A stretch of DNA of 64,000 bases from Vibrio navarrensis (GTDB lineage: Bacteria; Pseudomonadota; Gammaproteobacteria; Enterobacterales; Vibrionaceae): contig NZ_CP065217.1 of assembly GCF_015767675.1 (NCBI RefSeq), forward strand, positions 372,001 to 436,000, written 5' to 3'. Of this stretch, positions 32,275 to 42,542 are shown one piece after another (the first letter of the stretch is position 1; the number at the start of each line of letters is the position of its first letter). The notes beneath the pieces are model-generated. The model searched no databases. It was given only the letters and a program-made list of their open reading frames with translations, and was not told the DNA's origin. The position numbers and the translations under genes are program-made.

Positions 32275-33036
32275 ATGTCGAAACGAAATACGCAACTTAG
32301 AAGACACGCGATTTCTAATCTGGTAAACGAGAAAGGCGAAGTCAGTGTTGACGAACTTGCCCATAAGTTTGATACCTCAGAAGTCACTATCCGAAAGGAT
32401 CTCGCCTCTTTGGAGAAAAATGGCCAACTGCTTAGACGCTACGGTGGTGCTATCTCTATCCCAAAAGAAGTGATTCATGATGAACTCAGTAAACATGTTT
32501 CGAATCGAAAGATAAGACTGGCAGAACTGGCCGCGGAGCTGATCCGCGACCACAACCGCATTGTTATCGACAGTGGCAGTACCACAGGGGCACTGATTCA
32601 GCAGCTCAATGGTAAACGTGGTTTGGTGGTGATGACCAACTCCTTGCATGTTGCCAACGCGCTGAATGAGCTGGAAAGTGAGCCAACCTTGCTGATGACA
32701 GGTGGCACCTGGGATACCCATTCTGAATCCTTTCAGGGTCAAGTCGCCGAGTCTGTATTGCGCTCGTACGATTTTGATCAACTGTTTATCGGCGCCGACG
32801 GCGTTGACCTTGCACGTGGCACCACCACGTTTAATGAACTGGTTGGTTTGAGCCAAGTAATGGCGGAAGTCTCACGAGAAGTCATCGTGATGGTGGAGTC
32901 TGACAAGGTTGGTCGAAAAATCCCTAATCTGGAGCTTGCGTGGTCGATGATCGACATCTTGATCACCGACGAAGAGCTGTTGCCGGAGCACAAAGCAGAA
33001 ATTGAAGCAAACGGCGTTCGCGTCATTTGCGCCTAA
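32275..33036 (+). CDS. DeoR-family transcriptional regulator upstream of glmS
   Basis: 253-residue repressor-type protein. It has an N-terminal DeoR helix-turn-helix (about 5-60: [20 protein letters not shown], then [17 protein letters not shown]) and a C-terminal sugar-phosphate-binding fold with DSGSTTGAL and FIGADGVD. The family senses phosphorylated sugars; the position 73 bases before glmS suggests an amino-sugar effector, which is inference. The same pair occurs in V. cholerae (VC0486-glmS). The ATG at 32275 is chosen because the fold starts there; the 48 upstream in-frame codons lie in the operator region. Confidence 0.88.
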   Translation: MSKRNTQLRRHAISNLVNEKGEVSVDELAHKFDTSEVTIRKDLASLEKNGQLLRRYGGAISIPKEVIHDELSKHVSNRKIRLAELAAELIRDHNRIVIDSGSTTGALIQQLNGKRGLVVMTNSLHVANALNELESEPTLLMTGGTWDTHSESFQGQVAESVLRSYDFDQLFIGADGVDLARGTTTFNELVGLSQVMAEVSREVIVMVESDKVGRKIPNLELAWSMIDILITDEELLPEHKAEIEANGVRVICA

Positions 33037-33109
33037 TCCTTATTCTTCGCCATTACTCTTGCTTGCCGAGGGCGAAGAAAACAAAAAATATCAATATGGA
33101 GAGATAACT

Positions 33110-34942
33110 ATGTGTGGAATCGTCGGTGCGGTAGCACAGCGAGATGTGGCTGAAATTTTGGTGGAAGGTCTGCGCCGTTTGGAATATCGCGGTTATGACT
33201 CGGCGGGTGTGGCGATTGTCGATGCCGAGCACAACCTAACGCGTATTCGTCGTTTGGGTAAAGTGCAAGAGCTAGCGGATGCGGTTAACCAAGCTGAAGT
33301 GACGGGTGGTACGGGTATTGCGCACACGCGTTGGGCGACACACGGCGAACCATCAGAAATCAATGCGCACCCACATAAATCGGGCGATATCACCGTGGTG
33401 CACAATGGCATCATCGAAAACCACGAAGAGTTGCGCGCGCTGCTGCGTGAGCGTGGTTATGTGTTTGAATCGCAAACTGATACCGAAGTGATTGCACACA
33501 TGGTTGAGTGGGAACTGCGCACTGCTTCTTCACTGGTGGAAGCGGTACAAAAAACGGCGAAGCAACTGGAAGGGGCTTACGGCACGGTGGCAATGGATCG
33601 CAACGATCCGTCACGCATTGTGGTTGCTCGCTCTGGTAGCCCAATCGTGATTGGCTTTGGTGTGGGTGAAAACTTCCTCGCGTCGGACCAACTGGCGCTG
33701 CTGAATGTCACGCGCCGCTTTATGTACCTGGAAGAGGGTGACGTTGCCGAGATCACCCGTCGCGAAGTGACGGTGTTTGATGCTTCAGGTGAACGTGTTG
33801 AGCGTGAAATCACCGAATCGAATGCTGAGCATGATGCTGGAGATAAAGGAAAATATCGCCATTTCATGCAAAAAGAGATCTACGAGCAACCAACGGCTCT
33901 GATCAACACCATGGAAGGGCGCATCTCTGGCGACTCTGTGGTGACGGAAGCGATTGGTGTTAACGCCGCTGAAATTTTGAGCAAGGTAGAGCACGTACAG
34001 ATCGTTGCCTGTGGCACATCTTACAACGCTGGTATGACGGCGCGTTACTGGTTTGAAGATCTGGCCGGCGTGAGCTGCGACGTGGAAATTGCCTCTGAAT
34101 TCCGCTACCGCAAATTTGTCACTCGCCCAAATAGCTTGCTGATCACCTTGTCTCAATCGGGCGAAACGGCGGACACGCTAGCGGCGCTGCGTTTGGCGAA
34201 AGAGAAAGGCTATATGGCCGCGATGACCATCTGTAACGTAGCGGGTTCATCTTTAGTTCGTGAATCGGATTTTGCTTTCATGACCCGCGCAGGGGTTGAG
34301 ATTGGTGTGGCGTCGACCAAAGCGTTTACCACTCAACTCGCGGCTCTGCTAATGCTGGTGACGGCGCTGGGCAAACAGCAGCAACGCATCAGCAAAGAGA
34401 AAGAGAAAGAGATCGTTCACGCGCTGCATCAACTGCCAAAACAGATCGACGCTGCTCTGTCGTTCGAAAAAGAGATTGAAGCCTTGGCTGAAGATTTTGC
34501 CGATAAGCACCACACGCTGTTCCTTGGTCGTGGCGAGTTCTATCCGATTGCGATGGAAGCGTCGCTGAAGCTCAAAGAGATCTCCTATATTCACGCCGAA
34601 GCCTATGCGGCGGGTGAATTGAAACATGGCCCGCTGGCGCTGATTGATGCCGATATGCCAGTGGTTGTGGTCGCGCCAAGCAATGAGCTACTAGAAAAGC
34701 TTAAGTCTAACATCGAAGAAGTACGTGCACGCGGCGGCCTGCTGTATGTGTTTGCCGATGCCAATGCGGGTTTTGAAGCGGATGCCACCATGAAGATCAT
34801 CACTATGCCGCACGTCAGTGAGATCACGGCGCCGATCTACTACACCATCCCAATGCAGTTGCTCTCTTACTATGTCGCACTGATCAAAGGCACGGACGTG
34901 GATCAACCACGTAACCTAGCGAAAGCGGTAACAGTAGAATAA
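33110..34942 (+). CDS. glmS: Glutamine-fructose-6-phosphate aminotransferase
   Basis: Makes glucosamine-6-phosphate, the entry to UDP-GlcNAc for peptidoglycan and LPS. The ATG at 33110 gives 610 residues and exposes Cys2 (MCGIVGAV) as the glutaminase nucleophile. The N-terminal class II amidotransferase domain spans about 2-240, with [13 protein letters not shown] visible; two SIS isomerase domains follow, with CGTSYNAG and [16 protein letters not shown] ribosome site precedes it. It is probably cotranscribed with the deoR-family gene. Confidence 0.97.
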   Translation: MCGIVGAVAQRDVAEILVEGLRRLEYRGYDSAGVAIVDAEHNLTRIRRLGKVQELADAVNQAEVTGGTGIAHTRWATHGEPSEINAHPHKSGDITVVHNGIIENHEELRALLRERGYVFESQTDTEVIAHMVEWELRTASSLVEAVQKTAKQLEGAYGTVAMDRNDPSRIVVARSGSPIVIGFGVGENFLASDQLALLNVTRRFMYLEEGDVAEITRREVTVFDASGERVEREITESNAEHDAGDKGKYRHFMQKEIYEQPTALINTMEGRISGDSVVTEAIGVNAAEILSKVEHVQIVACGTSYNAGMTARYWFEDLAGVSCDVEIASEFRYRKFVTRPNSLLITLSQSGETADTLAALRLAKEKGYMAAMTICNVAGSSLVRESDFAFMTRAGVEIGVASTKAFTTQLAALLMLVTALGKQQQRISKEKEKEIVHALHQLPKQIDAALSFEKEIEALAEDFADKHHTLFLGRGEFYPIAMEASLKLKEISYIHAEAYAAGELKHGPLALIDADMPVVVVAPSNELLEKLKSNIEEVRARGGLLYVFADANAGFEADATMKIITMPHVSEITAPIYYTIPMQLLSYYVALIKGTDVDQPRNLAKAVTVE

Positions 34943-34960
34943 ATAGCACACTAATTAAGA

Positions 34961-34988
34961 ACCGAGGCACTGGCCTCGGTTTTTTTTG
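34961..34988 (+). terminator. Rho-independent terminator after glmS
   Basis: ACCGAGGC/GCCTCGGT stem with a 4-base loop and at least seven T residues, 18 bases after the stop. Confidence 0.92.
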
Positions 34989-35105
34989 CCTGAGTGTTTG
35001 ACAAGCTCACGAACAAGGACGCGTGCAAAGGTTGGGCGGTGCTGAGACCGCGAATGGTTATTGCGCGAGTAGCTATTGAGAGAAGGTTGAGGCAAAAAGG
35101 TGGCG

Positions 35106-35636
35106 TTAGAATGGGCTGTCCTTGCCCAATTCATTGCAGATTTCAACGATGGCCAAAGAGAGACCTGAGCGGATCACTTGTTGCCGACGTTGCAGCTGTA
35201 ATTGATAAAAGCCAAGATCAATGTCGTCATCGGGTTCATCGACGCGCAGTTGCACCATTCCCATGCTTTTCACTAAATGCAGCTTTTGGATCGCTTCTAA
35301 AATGTATGGATCGGTGAATTCGTAATCGGTACTGTCGCTGTTAAGTTTATGTTTGAGCTTAATAATGTCTTCGATGTCGTGATAGCAGTGATCGCCTAGC
35401 ACCCCAAGGCCAAACAGCAGTTTGAGGCGCACGGAGAGATCGCCAAGCGGTCCTGAATCATGAAGTAACGGGCCAACCACCGACTGAACGGCGAAGTTGT
35501 CTTTGCGGAAAATACGTTGGATAAGACCGTCAATGGCTTCAGTAAAAATATCTACGCTTTCAACAAAAAAACCTCTGACCGAAGCGGCATTATTCAAGCG
35601 TTCTATTATCTCGGTTTCGTTTAGGTTCTCTGCCAT
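35106..35636 (-). CDS. mtlR: Mannitol operon regulator MtlR
   Basis: Repressor of mannitol use in enterics and Vibrio. The 176-residue helical protein has no recognisable DNA-binding motif, as is usual for MtlR; family stretches include GPLLHDSGPLGDLSVRLKLLFGLGV and DHCYHDIEDIIKLKHKLN (shown in part). It is the last gene of mtlA-mtlD-mtlR, 56 bases after mtlD with a hairpin in the gap. Confidence 0.92.
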   Translation of the reverse strand: MAENLNETEIIERLNNAASVRGFFVESVDIFTEAIDGLIQRIFRKDNFAVQSVVGPLLHDSGPLGDLSVRLKLLFGLGVLGDHCYHDIEDIIKLKHKLNSDSTDYEFTDPYILEAIQKLHLVKSMGMVQLRVDEPDDDIDLGFYQLQLQRRQQVIRSGLSLAIVEICNELGKDSPF

Positions 35637-35667
35637 ATGCTAGGTCAATATATCGTTATTATAGTAG

Positions 35668-35686
35668 CGGGGAGCTAAGCTCCCCG
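35668..35686. other. Intercistronic hairpin between mtlD and mtlR
   Basis: A 9-base-pair stem CGGGGAGCT/AGCTCCCCG with a single-base loop lies in the 56-base mtlD-mtlR gap. No T run follows on the minus strand, so it is more likely an mRNA processing or stability element than a terminator; it could lower the amount of repressor made. Confidence 0.6.
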
Positions 35687-35692
35687 AACAGA

Positions 35693-36841
35693 TTAAAGTT
35701 GTAGGAAAATGGCTTCGATTTGCGCCACTTCCGCACACTCTTCAGCGAGACCGGTGTAGTGACTTAAGGTCTTTTTCACCCCAAGCTCTCGCAGCGCGTT
35801 TTGCAACTCTTGCGCTTGCGGGTCGGTCTCATTTTGGTATTTGAGCGCAGCGGCAATCCCTTTCAGCAGGGTTTGGTTGTCGGTGCCGTACTCAATTGTA
35901 CCCAGTAGTGGTTTGATTAATCTATCATTTTCGCCAAGCTTGCGGATTGGCTGACGCCCAACGCGATCCACTTCATCCACCAAATAAGGGTTGGCAAAGC
36001 GGCCAAGAATTTTCTCGATGTAAGCATTGTGCATCTCGCGATCAAAGCCATAGCGGCGGATCAGCACTTCACCACTCTCTTGCATCGCCTGTTTGACGTC
36101 TGCGTAGATTTCTTCATCCTCAATCGCTTCACGGATGGTACGGTGGCCTTTTAAGCAGCCTAAGTACGCGGTGATGCAATGACCGGTGTTGAGGGTGAAC
36201 AGTTTTCGCTCGACAAAGGCCATCAGATTGTTGGTTTTCTCCATGCCGGCAATATCAGGGATCTCGCCTTTAAACTGCTGCTCATCGACAATCCACTCGC
36301 TAAAACTTTCCACGGTGACTTCCAGTGGGTCATCGTTGGCCGCTTCGGCAGGTGGCACGATGCGGTCAACCGCTGAATCGACAAAGCCAATCAGATCGTC
36401 GGCTTGAGCGTGAAGCTCGGGATTTAAATGTTTGTACACTTCGCCTTTCAAATGTGTGGTGCCGCGTACCATGTTTTCACACGCAATGATGTTTAGCGGC
36501 GCTTGGTTGCCAGCAGCAAAACGTTGTGCGATGCCTTTGGCAATCGTCTTAGCGATGATATCGAGCACGTTTGGCCCCACTGCGGTAGTGACCAAATCGG
36601 TTTTCACAATTTGCTCAATCACATCGTCACTAGCGGAGTTGACCGCAGTAACATGCGTCACGGTGTCGATTTGGCACTCACTGCCGACCACTTTCACTTT
36701 GTACTGTTGTTTGTGGCTGAGTTGATCGACCAAGGGAGCGTTGACGTCGGCAAAGGTGACTGCGACATCGGCATCAGCGAGCAGTTTGCCAATAAAACCA
36801 CGACCAATGTTACCTGCGCCAAAATGAACTGCATTTTTCAT
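35693..36841 (-). CDS. mtlD: Mannitol-1-phosphate 5-dehydrogenase
   Basis: NAD-dependent conversion of mannitol-1-phosphate to fructose-6-phosphate. The ATG at 36841 gives 382 residues, equal to E. coli MtlD, with the nucleotide-binding [18 protein letters not shown] at the N-terminus. The family segment with the catalytic lysine (N-T-G-H region followed by a GCLKGH stretch) is present around residue 210. It lies 111 bases downstream of mtlA. Confidence 0.96.
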   Translation of the reverse strand: MKNAVHFGAGNIGRGFIGKLLADADVAVTFADVNAPLVDQLSHKQQYKVKVVGSECQIDTVTHVTAVNSASDDVIEQIVKTDLVTTAVGPNVLDIIAKTIAKGIAQRFAAGNQAPLNIIACENMVRGTTHLKGEVYKHLNPELHAQADDLIGFVDSAVDRIVPPAEAANDDPLEVTVESFSEWIVDEQQFKGEIPDIAGMEKTNNLMAFVERKLFTLNTGHCITAYLGCLKGHRTIREAIEDEEIYADVKQAMQESGEVLIRRYGFDREMHNAYIEKILGRFANPYLVDEVDRVGRQPIRKLGENDRLIKPLLGTIEYGTDNQTLLKGIAAALKYQNETDPQAQELQNALRELGVKKTLSHYTGLAEECAEVAQIEAIFLQL

Positions 36842-36952
36842 ATTCTTACCTACCAAAATTAAATCAATGAACGAGACGAAGATGAGGTCAACCGCATAGG
36901 GGGTGACAGCTGACCTCGGTTTGCTCAGGAGCAAAAAGGTTGACTCAGAGGC

Positions 36953-38905
36953 TTACGCGGCTTGTTGACCGCTCAAAATGTTGAGGATTTCTTCAACATC
37001 CTGGGTGCTGGTCAGCCTTTCAATCGCTTCTGGCTCGTCAAGTGCGTTGGTAATGGTGGTAATTACCTGAATGTGTTCATCGTTTTTCGCCGCGATGCCA
37101 ATCACCAACTTAGCCACGTCGTCGGCATCATCGGTAAACTGGATGCCTGCTGGGTATTGGCAGATCACGATCCCAGTTTTCTTCACGCGATCTTTCGCTT
37201 CCACCGTGCCGTGCGGTACGGCGATTGATTCGCCCAGATAAGTTGGTACCAGTGCTTCGCGTGCAAACATCGCATCAACGTATTCTGGCTCGGCGTAACC
37301 CAATTCAACCAACTTGTTGCCCGCAAAACGGATCGCTTCTTCTTTGTTGGTCGCTTTCAATCCGAGGTGGATGTTTTCACGTTGGATTTGAAAAACCGAA
37401 GGTTTCTGAGGGTTGTAATTATCGTCGTTGGCCGCCACCAATGACACTTTCACCGCATTCTCATCGTTTGCCGCCGACGGCTTTTGCGCAGCGAGCAGTT
37501 TGGTCACCAGTTGGTTGTACATCTCGCCATCAAGGAAATTCACCAGTGAGATGTGGTAGGCGTTTGGTGCGTGCTTGCGTGCACGGTCAGTGAGATCTTT
37601 ATGAGTAATCACGATATCGGCACTCTCGGTTAGGCTGTTGATAGCAAGGTTAGTGACGTGGATTGTAAGTCCTGCCTCTTGTACTTTCTTGCGTAGCATA
37701 CTCGCGCCCATCGCGCTTGAGCCCATGCCCGCATCACAAGCGACGATAATGCTTTGTACTTTGGTCAGATCAACGTTGCCCTTGCTCTGATTGCTTGCAC
37801 TCACTGTGCCTTTTGACGCCGACTTCATGTTTTTCATTTGTGAGGTTGCTTTGGCCAACGCCGCTTCATCACCTTCTTCTTCGCTTGAGCTCTGGGTTTT
37901 CATCAGCAGTGAAGCCACCGCGAAAGAAACCGTTGCCGCCGACGCGATAGACGCAAGAACACCGACGATAGACGCTTTTTGTGTCATCAGCAGCACTGCG
38001 AAGATAGAACCAGGAGAGGCAGGAGAGACGATGCCTGCATCAAATACGGTAAGGACGAACACGCCAGTCATGCCACCTGCGATGGCTGCGAGGATCAAAC
38101 GTGGATTCATCAGAATGTATGGGAAATAGATCTCATGAATACCACCGAAGAAGTGGATGATGGATGCGCCGCCAGCGGTTTGACGCGCGGTGCCTTTACC
38201 AAACACCATGTACGCCAACAGAATGCCAAGACCTGGGCCTGGGTTTGCTTCAATCAAGAAGAAGATCGATTGACCCATTTCAGAGGCTTGCTGAATGCCC
38301 AGCGGTGAGAAAATACCGTGGTTGATTGCGTTGTTCAGGAAGAGAATTTTCGCAGGTTCAACAAAAATGGAGGTTAGAGGGAGCAGGTGTGCTGAAACTA
38401 GGAAGTTTACCCCCGCTGCCAAACCGCCAGAAAGGATTTTGACAAATGGGCCAATCAGGAAGAAAGCCAACATGGCACAAAGCATGCCGATGATGCCAGC
38501 GGAGAAGTTGTTGACCAACATCTCAAAGCCGCTTTTGATTTTTCCTTCGACTTTTTTATCAAAGGTTTTGATTGCCCAGCCGCCAAGTGGGCCGACCATC
38601 ATTGCCCCCATAAACATGGGGATATCGGTACCGACAATGACACCCATGGTGGTGATGGCACCGACGACAGCGCCGCGATCGCCACCGACCAGTTTACCGC
38701 CAGTGTAACCGATCAGCAGTGGCAGTAAGTAGGTAATCATAGGGCCAACCATGGACGCTAAGGTCTCGTTGGGTAGCCATCCGGTTGGAATGAAAAGTGC
38801 GGTAATAAAGCCCCAAGCGATGAATGCGCCTATGTTGGGCATGACCATGTTAGACAGAAAACGACCAAAATTTTGTATCTTGATCTTTGCATCTGGTGAT
38901 ATCAT
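36953..38905 (-). CDS. mtlA: PTS mannitol transporter EIICBA
   Basis: Phosphotransferase permease that imports mannitol as mannitol-1-phosphate. The 650 residues have the complete order IIC-IIB-IIA: a membrane domain (1-335) with the GGIHEIYFPYI motif near 254-264, a linker, IIB with phospho-cysteine C390 in ACDAGMGSSAMG, and IIA with phospho-histidine H565 in AVPHGT. The operon order mtlA-mtlD-mtlR is standard. Two CRP-like sites lie about 290-350 bases upstream. Confidence 0.97.
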   Translation of the reverse strand: MISPDAKIKIQNFGRFLSNMVMPNIGAFIAWGFITALFIPTGWLPNETLASMVGPMITYLLPLLIGYTGGKLVGGDRGAVVGAITTMGVIVGTDIPMFMGAMMVGPLGGWAIKTFDKKVEGKIKSGFEMLVNNFSAGIIGMLCAMLAFFLIGPFVKILSGGLAAGVNFLVSAHLLPLTSIFVEPAKILFLNNAINHGIFSPLGIQQASEMGQSIFFLIEANPGPGLGILLAYMVFGKGTARQTAGGASIIHFFGGIHEIYFPYILMNPRLILAAIAGGMTGVFVLTVFDAGIVSPASPGSIFAVLLMTQKASIVGVLASIASAATVSFAVASLLMKTQSSSEEEGDEAALAKATSQMKNMKSASKGTVSASNQSKGNVDLTKVQSIIVACDAGMGSSAMGASMLRKKVQEAGLTIHVTNLAINSLTESADIVITHKDLTDRARKHAPNAYHISLVNFLDGEMYNQLVTKLLAAQKPSAANDENAVKVSLVAANDDNYNPQKPSVFQIQRENIHLGLKATNKEEAIRFAGNKLVELGYAEPEYVDAMFAREALVPTYLGESIAVPHGTVEAKDRVKKTGIVICQYPAGIQFTDDADDVAKLVIGIAAKNDEHIQVITTITNALDEPEAIERLTSTQDVEEILNILSGQQAA

Positions 38906-39192
38906 ATCTGTTCCCCGTTTGATGTTCTGATGAATATTGTTGTAGTAAAACGGTTCGCCAAAACCGTCTGATTGCTTAATTCACAGTCAATTTACCACAC
39001 ATTCTCCAATTGGAACTGACAACGGGTTTTTCGTGATCAGTGCCAGATTTTCTCGCCCAAGCAAACGTTTTTTAAGTGATGGCGATCAATTAATTGATAT
39101 GTAACTTAATAACGAAAAGCCAATTCTTTATTTGTCAACAAAAATAGTAGTGACAAATGTCCCACTTAAGTAAATTGTAAATAAAAATATTT

Positions 39193-39208
39193 TGTGACGC
39201 ATATCACC
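39193..39208. promoter_or_regulatory. CRP-cAMP site upstream of mtlA
   Basis: TGTGACGCATATCACC matches the TGTGA-N6-TCACA consensus at nine of ten core positions. Confidence 0.75.
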
Positions 39209-39243
39209 CTTTATTTATTTCTATTCGTGAAATAAAATATTTA

Positions 39244-39259
39244 AGTGATGCGTGTCACC
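39244..39259. promoter_or_regulatory. Second CRP-like site upstream of mtlA
   Basis: AGTGATGCGTGTCACC keeps GTGA-N6-TCAC symmetry, 51 bases from the first site, close to five helical turns. Confidence 0.65.
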
Positions 39260-39403
39260 TTTTGTTTTTTGTAGATAAAATTTAAAATGTGATCTGCGTT
39301 CGTTTTTGCTATTTTTTGAAACTTTTTGACAAAAATTGAGCGTGTTTTAGGTGGGGGCGACACTGAAGAAAAACGCACAGTGCCGCCGATTTGTTGCTGT
39401 GAC

Positions 39404-40486
39404 TTATTGTGTGTTGCTTTGCAAATAGGCTTGGGTAGAGATGTTGGTCCAAGCGCGAACTTTCTTCAGATACTGCTCTTGTGAGTTGATGATCTCTTTT
39501 GCCAAAGGATCTTTGGCCGCTTCTTCTGCGAGCAACTCTTGGGTGGCGGTTCGCATCGCAGCGAGCACCTGCGGCGGAAAGTCGCGCACTTTAATGTCGG
39601 GATACTCGTTTTTCATCGTTGCCCAACTGCTGGCATTGGCATCCACCGCTTGGGTGTACATGTCAAACGCCGCGACTCGAAACGCCGTTTCCAAGATCAC
39701 TTGGAGATCCTTGGGTAATTTATCCCACGTCTTTTTATTGACTAAGAATTGGGTTTCTGAGCCCGGTTCATGCCAAGCGGTGTAATAGTAAGGGGCGATT
39801 TTTTGAAATCCCATGCGCAGATCAAACGCAGGTCCGACCCATTCCAGTGCATCTATGGTGCCGCGCTCAAGTGATGTATACAGCTCTCCGGGGGCAATAT
39901 TGGTTGGTTTGGCGCCGACACGGGCCAGCACTTCGCCAGCAAAGCCCGGAATACGCATTTTCAGCCCTTGCAAATCTTCCAGTGAGTTGATCTCTTTTTT
40001 AAACCAACCGCCCATTTGAATATCAGAATTGCCACCGGGAAAGGAGAGCAGGTTATGCGGCGCATACACTTTTTCCATCAGATCCATACCGCCGCCGTGA
40101 TAAAACCACGCGTACTGCTCCATGGTGACCATGCCAAACGGCATTGAAGAAAAATAGAGGGTATTCGGCACTTTGCCTTTCCAATAGTAAGAACTGGAAT
40201 GGCCCAAATCGTATTGACCTGATTTCACCATATCAAACACGCCAAGCGGCGCTTTGTGCTTGTTGGCGGAATCAATGCGGATCTGCAAACGCCCGTTGGA
40301 CATCTCTTGGGCCAGTTTGGCCATATTTTTCGACGCATCGCCTAAAATCGGCGTGTTTGGCCCCCAAGTTTCCGCGAGCTTGAGACGATAGACTTGGTCG
40401 GCGGCAAAGGCGGAAAAGGAGAGCAGGGCGACAGACGCAATCAGCGCGCGTTTTAGTAGGGATTGGCAGGGTTTGTTGGCTGGCAT
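39404..40486 (-). CDS. TRAP-transporter substrate-binding protein (DctP type), orphan
   Basis: 360-residue periplasmic binding protein with a signal peptide (about 1-28, ending SFSAFA). The DctP fold shows the ligand-arginine segment LQGLKMRIPG, followed by GELYTSLERGTIDALEWVGP. The YYWKGKVPNTLYF stretch resembles the branch that binds 2-oxo acids and related carboxylates, so the ligand is probably an organic acid. No DctQ or DctM membrane subunit gene lies nearby, so it must work with a transporter elsewhere or have another role. Confidence 0.88.
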   Translation of the reverse strand: MPANKPCQSLLKRALIASVALLSFSAFAADQVYRLKLAETWGPNTPILGDASKNMAKLAQEMSNGRLQIRIDSANKHKAPLGVFDMVKSGQYDLGHSSSYYWKGKVPNTLYFSSMPFGMVTMEQYAWFYHGGGMDLMEKVYAPHNLLSFPGGNSDIQMGGWFKKEINSLEDLQGLKMRIPGFAGEVLARVGAKPTNIAPGELYTSLERGTIDALEWVGPAFDLRMGFQKIAPYYYTAWHEPGSETQFLVNKKTWDKLPKDLQVILETAFRVAAFDMYTQAVDANASSWATMKNEYPDIKVRDFPPQVLAAMRTATQELLAEEAAKDPLAKEIINSQEQYLKKVRAWTNISTQAYLQSNTQ

Positions 40487-40772
40487 GACTTCCTCGTTAT
40501 CGATTGTTGTTTGCCAACAGAGTCAAAGCAGATCAATGTCTCGTCAACTGAGTTGCTAGTTAAAATGAGCGTATCGAATCGACTAAATGACTGCGTTTTG
40601 ATGTTTTATTAATCGTTTGTTGAAGGGTTCTGTGTGATAAGTGGTGCAAAATCGTGATGAATGCCTTATTAGCAAGAGTAAGATCTTGATTTTAAAACTG
40701 CCAAAGCAGTCACGGGCCAGTTACTCGCGACTGCTTTCGGTTGATGCTAGTTGAGCTGGTGATCTGGGCTGG

Positions 40773-42542
40773 TTATTTATCAAGGGCTTGATGGTGCTTC
40801 AGATACGCCTCGGCACCGCTTAGTGTCATGTATTTCGCCAGAGTCTTGTCGGGGACATCACGCAAGTCCACCACGATCAGACCATCCAGTGCGTTGTTAA
40901 ATGCAGGATCGACATTAAAGCACACCAGTTTGCCATTGAGCCCTAAATATTGCCGCAACAGCACAGGTACGCTTTTCCCTTCATCGAGACGGGCAATAAC
41001 GCGCGACAACAGTTGCAAATCGCCGAGCGCCGTCAACATACTGGTGTTCCAGCCCAAGTGTGCCTCGGGCAGCGGATTGAGTGGCTTTACATGCTCGGCA
41101 TTGGCCGTGTCATAGTGGTGCAGCGTCATCGATTGGGCCAGTAGCTGTCGCGCTGCTGGGCTGTAATCGTTACTGATGCTCACCGGACCAAACAGATGAG
41201 TGTATTGCGGATGCTGGTGGACAAAAGTGGCGATCCCTTTCCACAGCAGCAGCAGCGCGCTCATGCTGCGTTGGTATTTGGCGGTGATCACCGATCGCCC
41301 CATTTCAATCGACTGACCAAGCTGAGAAAGAAAACGCTGATCGTACTCAAACAGAGTGCGCGAGTAGAGGCCGTCAATTCCCAACTGCGCTTGCAGCTCA
41401 TCTACCAAACCAAGGCGATAAGCGCCCACTAAGCATTGCTGTTCATCGTCCCACACAAACAGATGATGGTAGTAGTGATCAAAATGGTCGATATCTATCG
41501 CGTTGCCCGTTCCTTCGCCGACCGCGCGAAAGTTAATTTCTCGCTGGCGGCCAATTTCATGCAGCAAAGAGGGGATTTGCGATGCTTTGGCACAATAGAC
41601 GCTGAACTCACCTTGTTTCAGTAACCTTGCATCGTGTGGCAGCATGGCCAACTCGCGCAGCAGCATTTTTTTGTCGAGCGGCTGCGCAATCGGTTCTTGA
41701 CTCACTGGGGGGCTGCTCGGCGTTGTTTGGCCGTCACCTCGATGCCCAAGTAAATAGGTGTTGAGGCGCAAATAACTGACCAATTGCTCGTCATTAAGCG
41801 TGGTCACTTCTTTGTATTTGATGGCTTGACCAATGGAGAGCTGGATGGGTTGGTTGTTTTTGTTCAGAAGCTCTCGCCCGAGCATCAGCGTGCGCAGCAA
41901 AGGGTGAATTTTGCCCGCCATATAAAAGTGCTGCGAATTTTGCCCATTAATAAACACGGGCACCGCGGTGGCTCTGTTCTTGCGGATCAACGCACTGACA
42001 GAGCGGCTCCAGTCTTTATCTTCCACTCGGCGCTGTTTGCGGTCGACCAGTTGCGACACCTCGCCCGCAGGGAAGACCAATAATAAGCCGCCCTGAGCAA
42101 GGTGTTTGTTGGCGTCGCGCAGTGCTTTCATATTGGATTTCATCGCATCTTTGCCTTCAAACACATCGACACCGATAAACAGCTTATCCAGCTCCGGCAC
42201 AGTTTTGAGGTATTGATTGGCTAAGATCTGCACATCGCTACGAATGGTGAGCAGTAGCTCCGCCAAAATAACTCCTTCGACACACCCAAGCGGATGGTTC
42301 GCCACCACTACCGTCGGGCCGATTTTCGGTACTGAGTCCAATGACCCGCGCGCGATATGATAGTCGATACCCAGCACTTGCAAGGTATAGCGCAGGAAAG
42401 CAGGGGTGTTGCAGCCCACTGGGCGCTGCACATAAAACTTATCCAGTTTACTCAAACCGGTCATCCACTCCGCGACATTTTCGCCGATGCCAAACGGGGT
42501 CTTACGTGGGAGACGGAAAGGACTGCTTGTTGCCATAGTCAC
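40773..42542 (-). CDS. olsF: Bifunctional ornithine lipid synthase OlsF
   Basis: 589-residue two-domain acyltransferase. The N-terminal half (about 60-270) is a PlsC/OlsA-like acyltransferase with NHPLG at 82-86 and FPAGEVS at 157-163. The C-terminal half (about 300-570) is a GNAT-like OlsB domain with LVGAYRLG near 371-378. OlsF proteins make the phosphorus-free ornithine lipids: the C-terminal domain adds a 3-hydroxyacyl chain to ornithine and the N-terminal domain adds the second. The V. cholerae counterpart (VC0489) has the same position. Two GTGACAG sites upstream suggest phosphate control. Confidence 0.87.
   Translation of the reverse strand: MTMATSSPFRLPRKTPFGIGENVAEWMTGLSKLDKFYVQRPVGCNTPAFLRYTLQVLGIDYHIARGSLDSVPKIGPTVVVANHPLGCVEGVILAELLLTIRSDVQILANQYLKTVPELDKLFIGVDVFEGKDAMKSNMKALRDANKHLAQGGLLLVFPAGEVSQLVDRKQRRVEDKDWSRSVSALIRKNRATAVPVFINGQNSQHFYMAGKIHPLLRTLMLGRELLNKNNQPIQLSIGQAIKYKEVTTLNDEQLVSYLRLNTYLLGHRGDGQTTPSSPPVSQEPIAQPLDKKMLLRELAMLPHDARLLKQGEFSVYCAKASQIPSLLHEIGRQREINFRAVGEGTGNAIDIDHFDHYYHHLFVWDDEQQCLVGAYRLGLVDELQAQLGIDGLYSRTLFEYDQRFLSQLGQSIEMGRSVITAKYQRSMSALLLLWKGIATFVHQHPQYTHLFGPVSISNDYSPAARQLLAQSMTLHHYDTANAEHVKPLNPLPEAHLGWNTSMLTALGDLQLLSRVIARLDEGKSVPVLLRQYLGLNGKLVCFNVDPAFNNALDGLIVVDLRDVPDKTLAKYMTLSGAEAYLKHHQALDK

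Larger units (their letters stand above)
38906..39403. promoter_or_regulatory. mtlA upstream region
   Basis: 498 AT-rich bases holding the mtl promoter. It has two CRP-like sites (annotated separately) and a 14-base perfect palindrome ATCAATTAATTGAT at 39085-39098. In V. cholerae the mtlA 5' UTR is covered by the antisense small RNA MtlS; the same arrangement would place it on the plus strand at about 38.9-39.1 kb here, but no clear terminator for it was found. Confidence 0.55.
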
